The notes beneath the pieces were generated by a model. The model had not been told where the DNA came from. It saw only the letters and a program-made list of their open reading frames with translations, and did not search any database. From contig CAYJIS010000062.1 in NCBI GenBank assembly GCA_964370315.1, positions 1 to 7,711 of the forward strand: a stretch of 7,711 nt of DNA. Direction: 5' to 3'. Source of the DNA: CAYJFX01 sp964370315 (GTDB taxonomy: Bacteria > Spirochaetota > Spirochaetia > Treponematales > Treponemataceae). Positions 1 to 5,541 of the stretch are shown piece by piece. Position numbers and translations under genes: made by a program. Each line of letters begins with the position of its first letter. Within the stretch, counting starts at the first letter, position 1.

Positions 1-10
1 AAAAATAAAA

Positions 11-40
11 ATCTGCGCCATCTGCGTAATTCTTGCGGAT
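11..40. repeat. Short iterated ATCTGCG motif upstream of the thrA promoter
   Basis: ATCTGCG occurs at 11-17 and 20-26, followed by a degenerate third unit TCTTGCGGAT at 31-40. The same array is at 2257-2286 in the second copy. The unit is more GC-rich than its surroundings and looks like a dispersed intergenic repeat rather than part of the promoter. Its function is unknown. Confidence 0.5.
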
Positions 41-67
41 AAGTCATGGCCAATCAATAAAAAATGC

Positions 68-96
68 TTGTTTTTATTCTCAATTTTTGATACTAT
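68..96 (+). promoter_or_regulatory. Sigma-70 promoter, duplicated copy, in front of the thrA fragment
   Basis: A -35 box TTGTTT (68-73) is followed after 17 bases by TACTAT (91-96), preceded by an extended -10 TG (88-89). Transcription would start near 103, leaving only about 16 nt before the ATG at 119. Such a short leader leaves no room for a threonine attenuator. The TTG at 68, which could open a longer reading frame, lies in the -35 box and is therefore not a start codon. The second copy is at 2314-2342. Confidence 0.6.
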
Positions 97-118
97 ACAT
101 AGAATAGAGGAGAGTTCT

Positions 119-673
119 ATGGTAACGCTAAAATTTGGTGGTACTTCAATGGGAAGTGCCAAGTGGATTATAAATTCTGCAGATATTATTATAGGCCGTG
201 CTAAAAAGGACAGAACAAGTGTTATTGTTTCTGCCGTTGCAGGTGTTTCAAATTTATTACAAGAAAGTATTACACGTTGTTGCATTGAAGATGTAGCACT
301 CGATTTTTGTAAACAAGTAAAAAAAATACATGCAGATATTTGTAAGGATATACAAAAAGAGTATTCTTCATTTAACAGTAAGGCCGTTTTAGACACCCTT
401 TCACCTATTTTTACAGAGTACGAAAAACTTCTTAAGGCCATTGTATCTTTTGGTGAATGCCCAACATCAATACATTGTAGAATTATGGGAATGGGTGAAT
501 TACTTAGTGCTCCCATTATTGTAGCCCTTTTACAAGCACAAAAACAAAAGGTCGCCCTTGTTGACTCGAGAGACGTTATTTTTACAAACGGTAGCCAGAA
601 AGAGGGTGATCCTGATAACAAAAAAACAATGCAAGTCTTAGCGGGATATTCTGAAGTGAAAAGTAGGGGATAA
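119..673 (+). pseudogene. thrA: Truncated aspartokinase fragment (5' end of thrA)
   Basis: The ATG at 119 has AGGAG at 108-112 with a 6-nt spacer. The first 172 residues are identical to the full ThrA encoded at 2365-4836 and include the N-terminal aspartokinase motif KFGGTS (residues 5-10). After Gln172 the frame runs into unrelated sequence, adds 12 residues (VLAGYSEVKSRG) and stops at 671-673. It lacks the second half of the kinase domain (the GRNGSD and DVDG motifs), both ACT-type regulatory segments and the whole homoserine dehydrogenase, so it cannot be an active enzyme. Promoter and ribosome binding site are intact, so a 184-aa fragment may still be made. Confidence 0.93.
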
Positions 674-785
674 AGTTTACTATAGCTCCAAAAACGCAGC
701 TTACTATAAGAATTATTCTTTTTTCAAAACGTTTTAATAATACAGGGCTAATACCAATTCCGATAAGCATTCCTATTTTTTTCAA
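636..785 (-). pseudogene. Probable remnant of a membrane transporter (MFS/GPH-like)
   Basis: Read on the minus strand from 785 to 636, the frame gives about 50 residues: a hydrophobic helix (IGMLIGIGISPVLL), a basic loop (KRFEKR) and a second helix (IILIVSCVFGAIVNFIPYF). The pattern helix, P-x-L-x-KRF-x-KR, helix resembles the cytoplasmic loop between helices in MFS and GPH sugar symporters. The upstream side has an in-frame stop at 810-812. A run of seven T's near 776-782 could mark a frameshift. The downstream side is cut at the 635/636 junction, beyond which the frame reads antisense thrA. I call a decayed transporter gene truncated by the duplication; the family assignment is uncertain. 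Confidence 0.35.
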
Positions 786-874
786 AGTAAACTTCTCTAG
801 TAAATACTTCTAAAAAGTATAATATACTTTTACTAAGCGCACAATTTTTTTTGCCTGCTACGAGGGATGGCAAT

Positions 875-917
875 GGTGATTCTGATTCTACCCCATTTTT
901 CCACCCGTGAAGAATCT
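875..917 (-). repeat. Dispersed AGATTCTT-type intergenic repeat, copy 1 (inverted)
   Basis: On the minus strand this begins AGATTCTTCACGGG and ends AGAATCACC. It aligns without gaps to 2152-2194 on the plus strand, with about 31 of 43 positions identical by eye. The two copies lie in opposite orientation on either side of the lipoprotein gene and its promoter. The general form, AGATTCTT...AGAATGACA, is a type of intergenic repeat scattered in many genomes. There is no coding potential. Confidence 0.55.
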
Positions 918-958
918 TCCACCATCTATACCCTAACAGTTGCACATTGTAAAACACC

Positions 959-988
959 TTGACAACTGCTTCCAGACCATGTTATAAT
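959..988 (+). promoter_or_regulatory. Near-consensus sigma-70 promoter for the FGE-fold lipoprotein gene
   Basis: A perfect -35 box TTGACA (959-964) is separated by 18 bases from a perfect -10 box TATAAT (983-988), with an extended -10 TG at 980-981. Transcription should begin near 995. This is the strongest promoter in the window, suggesting that the lipoprotein is made abundantly unless a repressor or the long leader controls it. Confidence 0.85.
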
Positions 989-994
989 TCAATA

Positions 995-1124
995 TATTGA
1001 AAGAATACTAACCATAAATAAGGTAACAGACAAGACAATTTTTCAGGTACTAAAGTCGCGAAAAGTGCGCCCATAAGGGTAGTCTTTTTGTATAAATTAA
1101 ATTCTAGAAATTAAAGGAGTAAAA
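995..1124 (+). promoter_or_regulatory. Long (~130-nt) untranslated leader of the lipoprotein gene
   Basis: From the predicted transcription start to the ATG at 1125 there are about 130 nt without an evident coding frame. The leader ends in a strong ribosome binding site (AAGGAG 1114-1119, 5-nt spacer). AAGAC (1032-1036) can pair with GTCTT (1082-1086), enclosing a GC-richer stretch around 1055-1072, but the stem is short. I do not recognise a riboswitch class. Regulation by the leader is possible but unsupported. Confidence 0.35.
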
Positions 1125-2057
1125 ATGAAAAAAACTATTGGAATTATGCTATTAATGGTAATAGCACTACTATTTATAGGCTGTCCACAACCTACTGACG
1201 GCGGTGAAAAAGGGTATGTAAAGCCTGCTAATGAAACAATTACTATTGATGAAGAGGGTAGTTCTGTAACTATGGAAATTATTGGCATAAAAGGTGGAAC
1301 CTTTACCATGGGCTCTAAAGCTGATGAAGTTGGTGCAGCAGATGATGAAAAACCTCAGAGAGCAGTAACACTGGATAGCTTTATGCTCGGTTCTACCGAG
1401 GTAACAGAAGCGCAGTGGATGGCAGTGATGGCAGAATGGCCTCAAAGTAACCCAGATGGAGGTGATACACATCCTGCAAGAATTTTAAATTGGTATGATG
1501 CCATACGCTTTTGCAATAAACTAAGTATGGAAGAAGAGCTTGAAGTAGTATATACGTTAGTTGATGGAAGTACAATACCTGTAGATGACAAAAGTTTTAA
1601 TAATTCAAATGTGGTTATGGATAAAACAAAGAATGGCTACCGACTACCAACAGAGGCAGAATGGGAATATGCAGCAGGTGGAGCACAGGGAATGCCGACA
1701 AAATGGGCAGGCACAAATGACCAAAATGTCTTATCGGAGTATGCGGTGTATGGTGGAGGTGACCCCTCTGCGGTGATAGGGAGTAGAAAACCAGTATCAG
1801 ATACGTATGCCCTTTATGATATGAGTGGGAATGTTTCGGAATGGTGTTGGGATTGGTATAACGAATCATATTACCAAGAAACAAGCGCTATCACAAACCC
1901 TGTTGGCCCTGATTCGGGCACGAAACGCATTTATCGTGGCGGTTTCTCGCAACAAGATCTTATGGCTTCTCGCATAGCCAATCGCAACGATTACGACAGC
2001 GGGCCTACCACGCGGAGCGGTGGTTTTGGTTTCCGGGTGGCGCGGTCTGTAAATTAA
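1125..2057 (+). CDS. Lipoprotein with FGE-sulfatase (C-type-lectin-like) domain
   Basis: This is a 310-aa predicted lipoprotein. It has a signal peptide with basic start MKK and a hydrophobic core, and the lipobox FIGC puts the lipidated cysteine at residue 20. A short linker (21-50) leads to an FGE-sulfatase domain (about 52-307). Diagnostic motifs are GGTFTMGS (57-64), TEVTEAQW (91-98), NWYDAIRFCNKLS (122-134), YRLPTEAEWEYAAGG (172-186), ALYDMSGNVSEWCWDWY (229-245), YRGGF (270-274) and GFRVAR (302-307). Only three cysteines exist (20, 130, 241), so the C-terminal catalytic cysteine pair of true sulfatase-activating FGEs is missing. A binding or structural surface role fits better than oxidation of sulfatases. 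It is monocistronic: own promoter at 959-988, terminator at 2079-2112. The last ~45 codons are much more GC-rich than the rest. The family is known to include the Treponema denticola variable lipoprotein TvpA; direct kinship here is inferred. Confidence 0.9.
   Translation: MKKTIGIMLLMVIALLFIGCPQPTDGGEKGYVKPANETITIDEEGSSVTMEIIGIKGGTFTMGSKADEVGAADDEKPQRAVTLDSFMLGSTEVTEAQWMAVMAEWPQSNPDGGDTHPARILNWYDAIRFCNKLSMEEELEVVYTLVDGSTIPVDDKSFNNSNVVMDKTKNGYRLPTEAEWEYAAGGAQGMPTKWAGTNDQNVLSEYAVYGGGDPSAVIGSRKPVSDTYALYDMSGNVSEWCWDWYNESYYQETSAITNPVGPDSGTKRIYRGGFSQQDLMASRIANRNDYDSGPTTRSGGFGFRVARSVN
1915..2054 (+). other. GC-rich 3' cassette of the lipoprotein gene, possible variable region
   Basis: By direct count, 1981-2040 is 62% G+C, whereas 1561-1620 within the same gene is 30%. 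The stretch encodes roughly residues 264-310, the C-terminal part of the FGE fold. It contains a row of codons ending in C or T (AAT, AAC, GAT, TAC, GAC, AGC, then AGC, GGT, GGT, TTT) interleaved with fixed Arg and Gly codons. That is the pattern expected when AAY codons of a template are randomised at adenines by a diversity-generating retroelement. No template repeat, Avd gene or reverse transcriptase is in the window, so this is a hypothesis. Simple recombination between paralogous genes would also explain the composition break. Confidence 0.35.
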
Positions 2058-2078
2058 TTACTAAGTACTAATTTCAAG

Positions 2079-2112
2079 ACTCGGTGGATTTGTTAATCTG
2101 CCGAGTTTTTTT
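2079..2112 (+). terminator. Rho-independent terminator after the lipoprotein gene
   Basis: A 12-bp stem pairs 2079-2090 with 2095-2106 (starting ACTCGG and ending CCGAGT, two G-U pairs). It has a 4-nt loop TGTT and continues directly into a seven-T run (2106-2112). It sits 21 bp past the stop codon, isolating the lipoprotein unit from thrA. Confidence 0.93.
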
Positions 2113-2151
2113 GTAATCTGCAACAATAAAGATTCTCACAAGCCACGAAGG

Positions 2152-2194
2152 AGATTCTTTACGGGCACAAGTATAGGGCAAAATTAGAATGACA
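2152..2194 (+). repeat. Dispersed AGATTCTT-type intergenic repeat, copy 2
   Basis: It begins AGATTCTTTACGGG and ends TTAGAATGACA, and aligns without gaps to the reverse complement of 875-917. Just upstream, AAAGATTCTC (2128-2137) and GAGATTCTTT (2151-2160) form a 9-of-10 inverted repeat, and CTAGC/GCTAG pairs follow near 2197-2218. The rest of the spacer up to the thrA promoter is AT-rich, with no gene seen. Confidence 0.55.
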
Positions 2195-2246
2195 GGCTAG
2201 CTCGGTATGATCGGCTAGTGGTATATTTAATAAAGTTTAAATTCTC

Positions 2247-2881
2247 AAAAATAAAAATCTGCGCCATCTGCGTAATTCTTGCGGATAAGTCATGGCCAAT
2301 CAATAAAAAATGCTTGTTTTTATTCTCAATTTTTGATACTATACATAGAATAGAGGAGAGTTCTATGGTAACGCTAAAATTTGGTGGTACTTCAATGGGA
2401 AGTGCCAAGTGGATTATAAATTCTGCAGATATTATTATAGGCCGTGCTAAAAAGGACAGAACAAGTGTTATTGTTTCTGCCGTTGCAGGTGTTTCAAATT
2501 TATTACAAGAAAGTATTACACGTTGTTGCATTGAAGATGTAGCACTCGATTTTTGTAAACAAGTAAAAAAAATACATGCAGATATTTGTAAGGATATACA
2601 AAAAGAGTATTCTTCATTTAACAGTAAGGCCGTTTTAGACACCCTTTCACCTATTTTTACAGAGTACGAAAAACTTCTTAAGGCCATTGTATCTTTTGGT
2701 GAATGCCCAACATCAATACATTGTAGAATTATGGGAATGGGTGAATTACTTAGTGCTCCCATTATTGTAGCCCTTTTACAAGCACAAAAACAAAAGGTCG
2801 CCCTTGTTGACTCGAGAGACGTTATTTTTACAAACGGTAGCCAGAAAGAGGGTGATCCTGATAACAAAAAAACAATGCAAG
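2247..2881. repeat. Right copy of the 635-bp perfect direct repeat
   Basis: This is the same sequence as 1-635, here in its intact setting: it runs on without a break into the rest of thrA. If the repeat arose by tandem duplication, the unit is 636-2881 (2246 bp) and this copy is its right-hand end. It could extend left of 2247, but the window shows no sequence left of position 1 to compare. Confidence 0.97.
2314..2342 (+). promoter_or_regulatory. Sigma-70 promoter of the thrA operon
   Basis: TTGTTT (2314-2319), a 17-bp spacer and TACTAT (2337-2342) with extended TG at 2334-2335; identical to 68-96. The predicted start near 2349 gives a leader of about 16 nt. AGGAG is at 2354-2358, 6 nt before the ATG at 2365. 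No leader peptide or attenuator fits, so control is likely at the enzyme level. Confidence 0.6.
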
Positions 2882-4836
2882 CCTTAGAGCCATATGCAAA
2901 TGGTAAAATCGAGGGAAAAGCAAAAATACTTATTTTTCCAGGATTTATCTGCACGTATAAAGAAAACCAACCTGGACTTTTAGGCAGAAACGGATCTGAC
3001 TTTTCTGCAGCCCTTGTTGCAAAGGGTCTTCATTCAAAAAAGATGGAGTTTTGGACAGATGTAGATGGTATTTTTACTGCAGATCCGCGTATTGTAAAAG
3101 ATGCCATTTTAGTTGATAACATGAGCTACGAAGAAGCAATGGAACTTTCATTTTTTGGCTCAAAAATATTACACCCCAAAACCCTTACTCCTCTTATGAC
3201 AGGTGGCATAGAAACATGGAGTTTAAACAGCCATAATGTGGAGGCTCGCGGAACAAGGATAGGTAAGGGACCTTATGCATCCACTGGGCCTGTTCGAGGC
3301 ATAACCTGCCTTAAAAACGTAGCTCTAGTAAGTGTTTCAGGCTCGGGCTTAAAAGATAAGTTTGGTAGTGCAGCTCGCATTTTCCAAGCCGTTTCTAGGG
3401 CGGGAGTTTCAATGCTCTTAATTACGCAATCCAGTTCTGAATACTCAATTAGTTTTTGTGTAAAGCACGCCCATGCAAATAAAGTTTCCAAAGAGTTAAA
3501 TGCTGAGTTTGAATATGAAATTAGGGCAGGTGATATAAACAAAATTGAAGTAGTTGATGATTGTGCTATTGTTTCAATTGTAGGGGATAGCATGAGAGAA
3601 AAACGTGGTGTTGCGGGGACATTTTTTGATGCACTTGCTTCATGCGATGTAAACATTTTAGCAATTGCACAAGGTTCAAGTGAGCGTTCGATTAGTGCCG
3701 TAGTACAAGGAAGTCACGGGGATATTGCAGTTCAAATTGCACATAGATTCTTTTTTAATACCGCCCAAACCATTGAAGTGTTTCTTTTTGGGGCAGGTTC
3801 TATTGGTGGCTGCTTAGTTGATCAAATAAAAGATAGACAAAAAAACCTCGCTAAACATAATATTGATATTAAGGTTATGGCAATTGCAAAAAGCAAATAC
3901 ATGGTTTTAGATGAGCAAGGGGTTAATTTAAAAAACTGGCGCGATACTTTAGCATCTTCTAAAACAAAAACATCAGTAGATGAAATAATTACGTTTGTTG
4001 AAAAAACAAAGCCATTAAATCCCGTTTTTGTTGACTGTAGTGCAAGTGAAGAATTATCAGAACGATACTTAGACATAATAAAAGCAAACATGCACATTGC
4101 AACGCCTAATAAAAAGGCAAACTCTATGAGTATGGATTTTTACAAAGAGCTTCGCACTACCGCCAATACGCACCATAAGAGATTTTTATACGAAACAAAT
4201 GTAGGTGCAGGTCTTCCAGTAATTGACACACTTCAAAACTTAATAAAAAGTGGTGATTCGCTTGTTGCCTTTTCAGGTATTATGTCAGGTTCATTATCGT
4301 ACATTTTTGGTCGCTTAGATGAAGGAGCAAGTTTTAGTGAAGCAGTTATTGAAGCTAAAAATAAATGTTTTACAGAGCCAGACCCGAGAGACGATTTAGG
4401 TGGAATGGATGTTGCAAGAAAGGCCCTCATTGTAGCTCGTGAAGCAGGAATGAAACTAGAAATCAAAGATGTAGTTATTGAAAGAGTGTTCCCAAAGGAT
4501 TTTGATGATACAGGCTCAATTGACACCTTTATGAAAAATATTCCAAAACTGGACGCATTTTTTGCAGAAAAAATTGAGCGCCTAAAAAAAGAGGGCAAAG
4601 TTCTTAGAATGGCAGCTTCTATTGAAAAAGGCATTTGCAAGGTTGGCGTACTAGAAGTAGATTCAAGCAATCCTTTGTATACCATTAGAGGTGGAGAAAA
4701 CGCATTAGTATTCTTAACTGAACGCTACGCACCAATTCCTTTAACTATTCGAGGTTACGGAGCCGGTGCAGAAGTAACCGCAGCTGGTGTATTTGGCGAT
4801 GTTCTTAGAACGGTGTCCTGGCTCAATGAAAAGTAA
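2365..4836 (+). CDS. thrA: Bifunctional aspartokinase / homoserine dehydrogenase I
   Basis: This cytoplasmic enzyme catalyses ATP-dependent phosphorylation of aspartate and NAD(P)H reduction of aspartate semialdehyde to homoserine, the first and third steps toward threonine and methionine. At 823 aa it is close to E. coli ThrA (820 aa). The kinase spans about residues 2-300, with KFGGTS (5-10), GRNGSDFSA (207-215), FWTDVDGIFTADPR (229-242) and SFFGSKILHPKT (262-273). Two ACT-type segments follow (about 317-380 and 400-465; LLITQSSSE, ILAIAQGSSE), usually the threonine-sensing part. The dehydrogenase (470-823) has the nucleotide-binding loop FGAGSIGG (475-482), TPNKKAN (580-586), NVGAGLPVI (612-620), SGIMSGSLSYIF (637-648), EPDPRDDLGGMDVARK (671-686) and GYGAGAEVTAAGVF (797-810). 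The ATG at 2365 is chosen for its AGGAG site and family length; an upstream GTG at 2218 would read through the promoter. It is probably the first gene of an operon. Its first 172 codons are duplicated at 119-635. Confidence 0.97.
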   Translation: MVTLKFGGTSMGSAKWIINSADIIIGRAKKDRTSVIVSAVAGVSNLLQESITRCCIEDVALDFCKQVKKIHADICKDIQKEYSSFNSKAVLDTLSPIFTEYEKLLKAIVSFGECPTSIHCRIMGMGELLSAPIIVALLQAQKQKVALVDSRDVIFTNGSQKEGDPDNKKTMQALEPYANGKIEGKAKILIFPGFICTYKENQPGLLGRNGSDFSAALVAKGLHSKKMEFWTDVDGIFTADPRIVKDAILVDNMSYEEAMELSFFGSKILHPKTLTPLMTGGIETWSLNSHNVEARGTRIGKGPYASTGPVRGITCLKNVALVSVSGSGLKDKFGSAARIFQAVSRAGVSMLLITQSSSEYSISFCVKHAHANKVSKELNAEFEYEIRAGDINKIEVVDDCAIVSIVGDSMREKRGVAGTFFDALASCDVNILAIAQGSSERSISAVVQGSHGDIAVQIAHRFFFNTAQTIEVFLFGAGSIGGCLVDQIKDRQKNLAKHNIDIKVMAIAKSKYMVLDEQGVNLKNWRDTLASSKTKTSVDEIITFVEKTKPLNPVFVDCSASEELSERYLDIIKANMHIATPNKKANSMSMDFYKELRTTANTHHKRFLYETNVGAGLPVIDTLQNLIKSGDSLVAFSGIMSGSLSYIFGRLDEGASFSEAVIEAKNKCFTEPDPRDDLGGMDVARKALIVAREAGMKLEIKDVVIERVFPKDFDDTGSIDTFMKNIPKLDAFFAEKIERLKKEGKVLRMAASIEKGICKVGVLEVDSSNPLYTIRGGENALVFLTERYAPIPLTIRGYGAGAEVTAAGVFGDVLRTVSWLNEK

Positions 4837-4888
4837 GTCTGTTATTGCTTGAGCGTAGTCGAAGGATCTAATTCTAAAGGAGGTTTAT
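4837..4888. other. thrA-lipoprotein spacer with a repeat-like motif
   Basis: The 52-bp gap holds CTTGAGCGTAGTCGAAGG (4848-4865), which resembles short repeat fragments common between genes in some genomes. The ribosome binding site AAAGGAGG (4876-4883) of the next gene follows. There is no hairpin with a T run, so transcription from thrA probably continues. Confidence 0.4.
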
Positions 4889-5356
4889 ATGAATAAAGTA
4901 AGATTTTTATTACCATTGGCAATAATAGTATTGTTAAGTTCATGTAGTGGTATTATCGACCCTACACAAGAGCCTTCTCCCGATACGAGATTAACGGGCG
5001 AGTGGAGTGGTGAAGTAGTTAAAATTACGACAGAAACATACACTCATCCTGTTTCAGGTGTAAAAACGGAATCTATACGAACTGAGACTATTACTGAAAC
5101 ATATACATTCTATAATAACTCAAAAATAGAGCGTGAACAATTGATTGAGTACACAGTATCTGAAAATAACGGTGCTGTAACTGGTAGTGGTAGTCCTCGT
5201 GCTAGATGGGAATATCAATGGAGGTCAATCAGTGGAAGTTTTTATTACAGAACATATACCAATGATACTAATTGGCATAGATTTTATATAGATTTAAACG
5301 ACATAGGTTCTGATGTAATTGAAATTGACGGATTTGTATTAAAAAAAGTAAGGTAA
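4889..5356 (+). CDS. Small lipoprotein of unknown function
   Basis: This is a 155-aa predicted lipoprotein. The signal peptide (MNKVRF then a hydrophobic core) ends in lipobox LSSC, with lipidated cysteine at residue 19. A short Pro/Ser/Thr-containing linker (SGIIDPTQEPSPDTR) leads to a mature domain rich in alternating Thr, Val, Ile and aromatic residues (LTGEWSGEVVKITTETYT, ETITETYTFYNNS). This looks like all-beta strand structure and is vaguely lipocalin-like in its opening LTGEW; I do not recognise a named family. The start is fixed by AAAGGAGG at 4876-4883, 5 nt upstream. It sits 52 bp behind thrA without a terminator, so it is likely co-transcribed with it, although no metabolic link between a lipoprotein and the flanking biosynthetic genes is evident. 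Confidence 0.85.
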   Translation: MNKVRFLLPLAIIVLLSSCSGIIDPTQEPSPDTRLTGEWSGEVVKITTETYTHPVSGVKTESIRTETITETYTFYNNSKIEREQLIEYTVSENNGAVTGSGSPRARWEYQWRSISGSFYYRTYTNDTNWHRFYIDLNDIGSDVIEIDGFVLKKVR

Positions 5357-5362
5357 ACATTT

Positions 5363-5482
5363 GGCTTCCGGATAGTAGGGGCCGCGTAGCGGTTCGAGCC
5401 GTAGGGTTGCATTCCATATGTGAACCCGCGAGCGAAGAATGAAGCCGAAGGGCGGAACCCCGCATAGCCGGATAAAAGCCCC
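5363..5482. repeat. GC-rich, foldable intergenic element
   Basis: The 160-bp gap between the small lipoprotein and the DAHP synthase fusion is filled by a stretch that is 61% G+C at 5381-5460, far above its flanks. It can fold on itself. GGCTTCCGG (5363-5371) pairs with CCGG (5468-5471) and AAGCC (5476-5480). GGGGCCGC (5378-5385) pairs with GCGG (5452-5455) and CCCC (5458-5461). GGGTT (5404-5408) pairs with AACCC (5423-5427), and CCGC-GTA-GCGG is a local alternative. The minus strand has open frames through it, but these look like by-products of its composition. It is probably a dispersed structured repeat; a role in mRNA processing or partial termination is possible. Confidence 0.55.
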
Positions 5483-5513
5483 ATAATAAATAAAAAAATA
5501 ATAGAAGGAGAAC

Positions 5514-5541
5514 ATAATGTGCATTATACATTGCACATTAT
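5514..5541. repeat. Perfect 10-bp inverted repeat over the fusion gene's start codon
   Basis: ATAATGTGCA (5514-5523) and TGCACATTAT (5532-5541) are exact reverse complements around an 8-base loop. The ATG at 5517 lies inside the left arm and the Shine-Dalgarno AAGGAG (5505-5510) lies just outside. In mRNA the hairpin could hide the start codon. The element appears to have been inserted in frame (see findings). Confidence 0.85.

Larger units (their letters stand above)
1..635. repeat. Left copy of a 635-bp perfect direct repeat (thrA promoter and 5' end)
   Basis: Reading the two stretches side by side, positions 1-635 match 2247-2881 base for base at a constant offset of 2246. This includes non-coding bases and synonymous codon positions. 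The match ends at G635/G2881; the next base is T here and C in the full gene, and after a few chance matches the sequences are unrelated. The left limit is only the window edge, so the repeat may extend further. It contains the thrA promoter, ribosome binding site and the first 172 codons. Lack of any difference implies a very recent duplication, gene conversion, or an assembly artefact. Confidence 0.97.

Noticed and set aside
11..40. CRISPR array or origin iterons from the ATCTGCG repeats
   Set aside because: Only two exact 7-bp units with a degenerate third; no spacers of regular length, DnaA boxes or cas genes.
748..957. 69-codon minus-strand frame beginning near 957
   Set aside because: It reads through the dispersed repeat at 875-917, has low-complexity composition and no ribosome binding site or domain; at most part of it belongs to the transporter remnant.
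1032..1089. Terminator or riboswitch from AAGAC...GTCTTTTT in the lipoprotein leader
   Set aside because: The stem is only 5 bp with a 45-nt loop and no recognised aptamer motif; noted only as a possible structure.
2218..2364. Longer ThrA starting at the GTG at 2218 (49 extra residues), or a TTG start at 68/2314
   Set aside because: These codons lie in or before the promoter, lack a ribosome binding site and add residues not present in ThrA; ATG 2365 gives the normal family length and the KFGGTS motif at residue 5.
2184..2954. 256-codon open frame on the minus strand
   Set aside because: It is antisense to thrA, which matches a known family along its whole length; the minus-strand translation shows no recognisable domain.
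4845..4872. Promoter TTGCTT - 16 bp - TCTAAT before the small lipoprotein
   Set aside because: The -35 box is poor and the predicted start would fall within the AAAGGAGG ribosome binding site (4876-4883), so the message could not be translated.
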